Source: Methanosarcina thermophila TM-1 (GTDB lineage: Archaea; Halobacteriota; Methanosarcinia; Methanosarcinales; Methanosarcinaceae). From it: a DNA stretch of 64,000 bases. A program made the translations under genes and the position numbers. The stretch lies in assembly GCF_000969885.1 (NCBI RefSeq), contig NZ_CP009501.1:992001-1056000 (forward strand), given 5' to 3'. Shown here piece after piece: positions 58,632 to 64,000 of this stretch (position 1 is the first letter of the stretch; every line of letters begins with the position of its first letter). The notes under the pieces were generated by a model. The model was not told where the DNA came from. It saw only the letters and a list, made by a program, of their open reading frames with translations, and did no database searches.

Positions 58632-59636
58632 ATGATGATCTTTGAGAAAATACGTACAGTTCCTACTTCCGATGAATTAATTAATAAAGCCTTCAAGCGG
58701 TCAGCACGAGCTATGGCTGGGAAAACTATTGATAGCAGGGAGAGTCGGTTCAGAGCAAATGAATCCATGCTGCTGACCGCTGCAAACATTCTCACGGATA
58801 ACCTTGCGAATATAGTCAGGAGATTCCCGAGTTTTGAAAGCTTACCCAGATTCTATTATGAGCTTACAGACATTTTGGTAGGTGTAGAAAAGCTCAAGAT
58901 GTCTCTTGCATCTGTGGACTGGGCAAGCAGGAAGATCCATGAGGTTGCAAGGAGTTATGTTGGGAAAATCCGGGCTTCGGAGGTTCCTGAGCCTGTCCGG
59001 AAAGAGGCTTTCGGAAGGCTTGCCTCAATTATCAAATCCATCAGCAAAGACCTTCTTTTCCTCAACGAAGCCAGAAATATTTTGAGGAAGCTTCCTGACG
59101 TCCAGGACGAATCTACAATTGTGGTTGCCGGCTATCCGAATGTTGGGAAGTCAAGTTTCGTTTCGAAAATTACAGGTGCAAGCCCAGAGGTAGCTCCCTA
59201 TCCTTTCACAACAAAAGGAGTAACAATCGGGCACTTTACACGCGATGGGGTGCGCTACCAGGTTATGGATACTCCGGGCCTGCTTGACCGCCCGATGTCC
59301 GAAAGAAACGATATTGAAAGACAGGCAATTACCGCAATTCGTTACCTTGATGCAGTCGTAATGTTCATAATTGACCCCAGTGAAAGCTGCGGATACGCAA
59401 TCGAGGAGCAGAAACGCCTGCTTGCCGAAATTCGAGAGAACTTCAAGCTTCCTATTCTTGTGGTTGCAAATAAAGCTGACAGACCTGAGTTCCAGGAACT
59501 TGATGAGGCAGAGTTTAATATTTCTACGGTTACTGGGGAAGGGATTACAGAAGTCATGGACAGACTTCTGGAGATGATTGAAGAAAAGCGCCTATCCTCT
59601 CCTTCCGAAGAACCTGATACTGAGCCTGCAATCTGA
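58632..59636 (+). CDS. NOG1-family GTP-binding protein
   Basis: Ribosome-assembly GTPase of the archaeal/eukaryal NOG1 group, 334 residues. An N-terminal helical domain (residues 1-160: IRTVPTSDELINKAFKRSAR, FPSFESLPRFYYELTDILVG) precedes the G domain: G1 GYPNVGKSSFVSKI, G2 TTKG, G3 DTPGLLDRP, G4 NKAD. It ends in a short acidic tail. Archaeal NOG1 acts on the large ribosomal subunit. The start is supported by GAGGGTTAG 58620-58628. Confidence 0.93.
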   Translation: MMIFEKIRTVPTSDELINKAFKRSARAMAGKTIDSRESRFRANESMLLTAANILTDNLANIVRRFPSFESLPRFYYELTDILVGVEKLKMSLASVDWASRKIHEVARSYVGKIRASEVPEPVRKEAFGRLASIIKSISKDLLFLNEARNILRKLPDVQDESTIVVAGYPNVGKSSFVSKITGASPEVAPYPFTTKGVTIGHFTRDGVRYQVMDTPGLLDRPMSERNDIERQAITAIRYLDAVVMFIIDPSESCGYAIEEQKRLLAEIRENFKLPILVVANKADRPEFQELDEAEFNISTVTGEGITEVMDRLLEMIEEKRLSSPSEEPDTEPAI

Positions 59637-59697
59637 TGCTCGAGTCCCATCTCGGGAGACGGCTCAGATTTTTTAAACTTTTGCGCGATATTTCATC

Positions 59698-60636
59698 TTA
59701 AATTATTCCAAATTGCATGAGGAGGGCAACAGAAATAAGTATAAAGCCGGTTGTCAGTCTGATCTCTACTCTCCATCTTTCCCTGAATTCTGTTACTTTG
59801 TTTGGGCTGAGTCCGGAGGCAAGAAGGAGACCCAGGGCAATTACAGGAAGCAGAAGCCCCAGATTATAAATACCCATGTATAATGTTCCCCTTACAATGT
59901 CGGTTTTTGTTGCCAGAATACTCAGGAGTGAGAGAAAGATAGCTCCTACGCAGGGGGCTTTAACTAGAGAAAACATGCTTCCGGAGAGGAAGGACAGCAG
60001 CAGAAGGTTGTTTTTGTCCATTTTTGCCATGAACCGTTTCAGTGGTTCAGGAGTCCTGAAAGTAGTTTTTGCATGCTTTTTCAGCCAGTAGGCATCAAAG
60101 ATATGCCAGAAACCGAGCAGGGCAATGAGCAGGATTGAAGCGTCTATAAAACTTTCCTGGATTTCAGGCAGGAAATTAACAACACTGAGTATGCCCAATC
60201 CTGCAAGCATATACATTGTAAAGATCCCTATCGAAAACCCAAGTGTGATTTCGAGCATTTCTCTTCTTCTTCCATGCTGGGCAAGGGTGACTGAAGCAAG
60301 AAAAGCCATTACTGCGAGTAGACAGGGGTTAAAGCCTGCCATAACGCCTGCTGTCAGAAGCAAGAAGGGGCTGATCCTCTCTATATGTTTACTTTTCCCT
60401 TCCCGACTTCCTGTAGTAAGGGAAAGCATAAGATCCTGGGTAATAAGTAAAGGAAATGCCTGGGCTTCGGTCAGAAAAATTCCTGTCGGGCTCTGGGATG
60501 TTCCATAAAAGGAGTACTTTAGCCAGCTCTCAGGCATGGAGGCTGAGCCGGAAGCAGGGCTCAGCAATAAAAGAATACAGGTAAGAGCAAATATTCCTTT
60601 ATTTAAAGACAGCAAACGCACAGATTTCTTTTTCAT
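59698..60636 (-). CDS. CcdA-type thiol-electron transport membrane protein
   Basis: Moves reducing power across the membrane to exported thiol proteins or for cytochrome c maturation, 312 residues. The two redox cysteines lie in GFNPCLLAVMAFLASVTLAQ and KAPCVGAIFLSLLS, the CcdA/DsbD motifs. A signal-like hydrophobic N-terminus and a periplasmic-side stretch (residues 33-90) precede six membrane helices. No thioredoxin domain is fused. Methanosarcina makes multihaem cytochrome c, a possible need for it. Convergent with the GTPase gene. Confidence 0.88.
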   Translation of the reverse strand: MKKKSVRLLSLNKGIFALTCILLLLSPASGSASMPESWLKYSFYGTSQSPTGIFLTEAQAFPLLITQDLMLSLTTGSREGKSKHIERISPFLLLTAGVMAGFNPCLLAVMAFLASVTLAQHGRRREMLEITLGFSIGIFTMYMLAGLGILSVVNFLPEIQESFIDASILLIALLGFWHIFDAYWLKKHAKTTFRTPEPLKRFMAKMDKNNLLLLSFLSGSMFSLVKAPCVGAIFLSLLSILATKTDIVRGTLYMGIYNLGLLLPVIALGLLLASGLSPNKVTEFRERWRVEIRLTTGFILISVALLMQFGII

Positions 60637-61158
60637 ATGTTTTTCCAGGATTATTTTATGAGGATATTCTAAATTCTCAAGATCAACGGATAAATAATCT
60701 TTTCTGAGATCCCGATTTCTGCTTGTTGATGGTTTCTTTCTTATGAGCAGAGAGAATCCGTGTTCGGATCAGTTATCCATTTTTAACTTTCCTGTTTTTA
60801 TAATGAAAAAAAGTTATGTACTGATAGCAATTATCTCTTTCGTTTTTGTTAATTAATATGATGTATTTAGCTTCAATTATGTATCTGTAATCTAGCTTCA
60901 GTTATGTATCTGTATATAATAGAGGTCTCATAAATTTTGTAGAGAATCACCTCAGCTTGCTGAGAGTGAGTATAAATCTATACTCTTCTAATAAACTCAG
61001 TAATTTAGCAATTTCAAGCTAAATTGGCTGAAGTAATTGGCTGAAGTGCTGCTATGAAAGATAGCAGCAGAATATTTGACAAAAAAATCCTGATCTGAGA
61101 AATCTGAGAAATATATTTCTCAGAATATTTCTCAGAGTATTATTCTTTGGATAGTTTC
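60637..61158. other. Intergenic stretch with short repeats
   Basis: A duplicated TAGCTTCAGTTATGTATCTGTA lies at about 60870-60918, and TTTCTCAGA units recur at 61110-61160 at the 3' side of the aminotransferase. No gene seen. Confidence 0.45.
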
Positions 61159-62271
61159 TCAGAGCACCTTTTCCATGATGCTCAGCGCTCTTTCGATATC
61201 TTTCATCGATGCCGCATAGGATATCCGGATGTAGCCTTCTCCTTCGCTTCCGAAAGCTGTACCGGGAACGACAATAATGCCGTTTGATATCATTTTCGAG
61301 GCGATCTCTGTGGAATTCGAAACTTTCGGGAAAGCATAGAAAGCGCCTTTTGGAGGGGCACATTCCATTCCAAGCTCGCTCAAGCCTTTTACAAGCACGT
61401 CCCTGCGTTTTCTGAACTCCTCGCGCATGGCATTGACAGAATCTTTGGGCCCTGTCACGGCAGCATAAGCGGCTTTCTGAGCGATTGAGTTAGCGCATGC
61501 CTGTATGTACTGGTGCACCTTCAGCATCTGGTCAATGTAATCTTTTCTGGCTGCCACATACCCTAGTCTCCAGCCTGTCATAGCATAGCTCTTTGAGGTA
61601 GCATTTACCGTAATCACATTATCCGAGTAGCTGGCAGGGCTTACGTGCTCTCCTTCATAAATAAAGTATTCATAGACCTCGTCAGAAATAATAGTTATAT
61701 TGTGGTCATCAGCAATTTCAGCAAGGGCTTTTATATCTGCCCTGCTTGCAACTGCACCTGTGGGATTTGAAGGGGAATTCAGGACAATGGCTCTCGTTTT
61801 CGGGGTAATTTTCTCAAGCACAGTACCAGGCTTCATAGTGAGGTCTTCGGCAAGCGGTACACTCACAGCTTTGCCGTTAAGGATCTCAGTCAGTGCATTA
61901 TAAGAAACAAAGCCAGGATTTGAAATGAGGACTTCATCCCCGGGATTTAGAAGAGCTGCAAGGGCAATTGTAAGCCCCTCGGATGCTCCCGAAGTTACAA
62001 TTATTTCTTCCGGGGAAACAGAAAACCCGTTTTCCTCCCTGAACTTGGTACTCAAGGCTTCTCTCAACTCCGGGATTCCAGTACCTACAGTATAACCCGT
62101 AAAGCCCTCGTTTATGGCTTTTATTGCGGCAGCTTTGATATGCTCCGGGGTATCAAAATCCGGCTGCCCAAGCCCAAGGTTAATTGCATCCGACCCTGCA
62201 GCTTCGAAAATCTTTCTAATCCCAGACGTGTCTATCCTGGTGACGTTTTCAGAAAATTTTATTCCTTTCAA
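61159..62271 (-). CDS. Class I PLP aminotransferase (aspartate aminotransferase-like)
   Basis: 370 residues. The PLP lysine is in NATSKSYAMTGWRLGYVAAR. GQPDFDTPEHIKAAA, NSPSNPTGAV and SDEVYEYFIY are the other class I signatures, and the late arginine is in YIRISYAAS. I chose TTG 62271 (reads KGIKFSENVTRIDTSGIRKI) because AGGAGGG (62278-62284) lies six bases upstream; the longer frame to 62319 adds an unlikely head. Substrate is probably aspartate or an aromatic/branched amino acid; not decidable here. The 6-phospho-3-hexuloisomerase gene lies upstream on the same strand. Confidence 0.9.
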   Translation of the reverse strand: MKGIKFSENVTRIDTSGIRKIFEAAGSDAINLGLGQPDFDTPEHIKAAAIKAINEGFTGYTVGTGIPELREALSTKFREENGFSVSPEEIIVTSGASEGLTIALAALLNPGDEVLISNPGFVSYNALTEILNGKAVSVPLAEDLTMKPGTVLEKITPKTRAIVLNSPSNPTGAVASRADIKALAEIADDHNITIISDEVYEYFIYEGEHVSPASYSDNVITVNATSKSYAMTGWRLGYVAARKDYIDQMLKVHQYIQACANSIAQKAAYAAVTGPKDSVNAMREEFRKRRDVLVKGLSELGMECAPPKGAFYAFPKVSNSTEIASKMISNGIIVVPGTAFGSEGEGYIRISYAASMKDIERALSIMEKVL

Positions 62272-62346
62272 ATTGAGCCCTCCTGTATCCCTGCAAATAA
62301 CTGTTCTGAATATACCCACTGTTTTCCGACAATTTATGGACTATTT

Positions 62347-62979
62347 TTATTCAATGTTTGTGTGCCTTGACTTAAGTTCGGCTTCCGATGCACCTGTAAG
62401 CGTTATCAGCTGCGCGATTATAGAATCAAGGAAAATTAACGAGGTAATTTCGAAAGATGTGCCCAGAGGAGGCATGTTTTTGTAATCCCCACGTAAATTT
62501 CTTTCAAGGTAGCCGCCTGCATCAAGGTCGTTTTTGGTCTTGCTCGGAAGGATCATAACTATATCCGAGATTCTACCAAGTGTAGATTCTTTTTTGGAAG
62601 TTACCGTTATGAGGGTCGAGCCAATATCTTTTACTATTTTTCCGAGGTCTGCTATAGAGCGGGTTTCCCCTGACCCTGAGATAGCAATTACAACATCCTC
62701 TGGCTTAACAGCAGGAGTTATGGTTTCGCCTACCACATACACGCTGAATCCAAGGTGCATAAGCCTCATTGCAAAAGCCTTGGCAACAAGCCCTGACCTT
62801 CCGGCTCCCATCAAAAAGATTCTTTCGCCTTCAAGAATTTTCTGGATCATAGCCTTTATGGCTTTTCTGTCAAGTACATCAATTACCTCATTGAGGGTCT
62901 CTGCAATCATTCTCATTGATAATAATACTTCTTCGCAGTCGTTTACCTGAACTTTTTCCACATGAGTTACTTTTTCCAT
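62347..62979 (-). CDS. 6-phospho-3-hexuloisomerase
   Basis: SIS-domain sugar-phosphate isomerase that interconverts hexulose-6-phosphate and fructose-6-phosphate; in archaea it is part of the reverse ribulose monophosphate route that makes ribulose-5-phosphate. 210 residues from ATG 62979 (MEKVTHVEKVQ), preceded by TGGAGA. GERIFLMGAGRSGLVAKAFA and VVIAISGSGETRSIADLGKI are the phosphosugar-binding loops. The partner synthase is not adjacent. A longer start at 62997 is possible. Confidence 0.92.
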   Translation of the reverse strand: MEKVTHVEKVQVNDCEEVLLSMRMIAETLNEVIDVLDRKAIKAMIQKILEGERIFLMGAGRSGLVAKAFAMRLMHLGFSVYVVGETITPAVKPEDVVIAISGSGETRSIADLGKIVKDIGSTLITVTSKKESTLGRISDIVMILPSKTKNDLDAGGYLERNLRGDYKNMPPLGTSFEITSLIFLDSIIAQLITLTGASEAELKSRHTNIE

Positions 62980-63203
62980 ATGAGTTCTCCAAAACACATT
63001 GGGTTAAATACCTAATTCACTAAATAGATTAAAGTTTTATCTACCTGACTGCATCAATAATTGAAAGCCTGCGTCAAAAATGACATTTATTCTGAAGCGC
63101 TTTTTCAAAAGCCTGCTCCACTCCCTTTAAGTTTATGATGTGGATTTTAGGATAAGTTTTTGGAAACTTTCCTTTTATCCTGCCGCAGCACCAGCGCAGG
63201 TTT

Positions 63204-63725
63204 TTACTTGCTTGTTTGCGGGTCGGTCTTGTAATTAATAGCTTTCAATTCCCAATTTTCAATATTGTTCTTAAATTCGTGATAAAGCCTCTGTATATCG
63301 CAGTCACTCCCATTCCAGTAAAAGTCCTTACGTGCATCTCCTTTCTTGAGTTCTTCAAGTATAAATTTTGATAAGTGGAAAAGAGCTTTTTTATTGGAGA
63401 AAGGAATACTATAGTTTACGCGATAGCCGCCGGCTGTTTTTCCATAGGACACGAGCGTGTACCCTTTACTCTCATATTCCGTGATCTCATCAAAGCTGCA
63501 GATTATCTCAAACTCATGAACCGTAGACTGATCGATTTTTGAAATCCCTAGGAGTATCTGCGCTATAATGTGATCAGGAACCTTCCGTCCAAACCATACT
63601 GCGATTTTCCCATAAGTACAGGTTACATTAACGTCATTCCTGCCCATCTCAAAGGAGCCGAGGGACTGGGGAGGGAAGATTATAGCTTCCGAGTCTTGGG
63701 TCTTCTGGGCACACATTGCTTCCAC
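63204..63725 (-). CDS. Hypothetical protein, 173 residues
   Basis: No family recognised. Features: cytosolic, no membrane helix, beta-rich middle (DVNVTCTYGKIAVWFGRKVP, VHEFEIICSFDEITEYESKG, AGGYRVNYSIPFSNKKALFH) and a helical end (KFILEELKKGDARKDFYW). It begins five bases after the DUF2073 gene stops, on the same strand, so the two likely form an operon. Confidence 0.6.
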   Translation of the reverse strand: MEAMCAQKTQDSEAIIFPPQSLGSFEMGRNDVNVTCTYGKIAVWFGRKVPDHIIAQILLGISKIDQSTVHEFEIICSFDEITEYESKGYTLVSYGKTAGGYRVNYSIPFSNKKALFHLSKFILEELKKGDARKDFYWNGSDCDIQRLYHEFKNNIENWELKAINYKTDPQTSK

Positions 63726-63730
63726 TTCGT

Positions 63731-64000
63731 TTATTTACTTGTAGAGACAAGTGCACTTATGAGGTTCCTATCTTTCTTAAGGGTTTTTAGCTGGTTTGCA
63801 GGTCCTATTACTGTAAGTCGTTTACTGCTCTGTTTTTTGAACAATTTTCCCAGCAGCGAACCCTCAGAGTTTGCAGGATAACTTTGCATTTCAATACCTG
63901 AAAACACATCAGGCTGGATTGCTGACATTGTCATTTCTATAAGCTTTGCTTCCTCCATAGGGTTCAGGCCCTTTTCAAGCACCAGTATTTTACCTTTCCT
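63731..64000 (-). CDS. DUF2073 (COG3365) family protein, partial at window edge
   Basis: The frame is open to the right edge; visible residues read KILVLEKGLNPMEEAKLIEM, TMSAIQPDVFSGIEMQSYP and KRLTVIGPANQLKTLKKDRN, matching the conserved core of archaeal DUF2073 proteins. Those genes usually neighbour an Era-like GTPase in methanogens. Function is unknown. The N-terminus lies outside the window. Confidence 0.7.
   Translation of the reverse strand, partial: RKGKILVLEKGLNPMEEAKLIEMTMSAIQPDVFSGIEMQSYPANSEGSLLGKLFKKQSSKRLTVIGPANQLKTLKKDRNLISALVSTSK

Overview
The window is archaeal and looks like a Methanosarcina chromosome. It has the tRNA-dependent cysteine enzyme SepCysS next to tRNA-Cys, a methanogenesis-marker-16 type protein, a ferredoxin:disulfide reductase with a C-terminal rubredoxin domain, a VorCBA-type 2-oxoacid:ferredoxin oxidoreductase, archaeal PheT, a NOG1-type GTPase, 6-phospho-3-hexuloisomerase and NosD/PKD surface proteins. 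Intergenic DNA is long and AT-rich, as in that genus. The species cannot be fixed from this sequence alone.

Layout. 1-6.3 kb: MFS transporter (cut by the window edge), iron-sulfur flavoprotein, redoxin plus ferredoxin:disulfide reductase, a bactofilin-like membrane protein and a small siroheme reductase-like protein. 6.3-22.5 kb: accessory, decaying DNA. Here lie an IS1-like zinc-ribbon protein and at least nine gene remnants: formaldehyde dehydrogenase-like, MetY, FemAB/GNAT, DUF2318, ABC ATPase, a possible DUF2099 fragment, an HTH regulator with a nonsense codon, NifS, a methyltransferase and a histidine kinase. Intact islands are SepCysS with tRNA-Cys, a radical-SAM-like protein, a four-gene ABC ATPase/GTPase/Fe-S/Mmp16 operon, a MoeB/ThiF protein and a trypsin-like protease. 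A palindrome, TTCACAATTGTGAA, recurs six or more times at promoters in 10.9-19.9 kb, mostly beside sulfur or cysteine genes. 22.5-29.3 kb: rubrerythrin, two microproteins, a catalase-like protein, an acyltransferase and two small unknowns.

29.5-34.9 kb: one CRISPR array of 74 repeats and 73 spacers, apparently transcribed leftward from a leader at its right end, with no cas gene in the window. 35.5-64 kb: mostly core genes. These are an antitoxin-like protein, PheT, a frameshifted KefB-type antiporter, RNase HII, a NosD protein, PurQ/PurS, VorA/VorB/VorC with a branched-chain acyl-CoA synthetase and an XRE-cupin regulator, a NosD/PKD surface protein, an ACT-domain regulator, a YkgJ-type protein, a LeuC/HacA hydratase, HisE, a CBS regulator, a NOG1-like GTPase, CcdA, an aminotransferase, 6-phospho-3-hexuloisomerase, and two unknowns at the right edge, one of them a DUF2073 protein.

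The most interesting items are: the shared palindrome with its half-dead sulfur/cysteine neighbourhood and interrupted regulator; the Mmp16 operon with a duplicated start region; a three-copy structured repeat with a compensatory base change and a tRNA T-arm-like hairpin; and the large cas-less CRISPR array.
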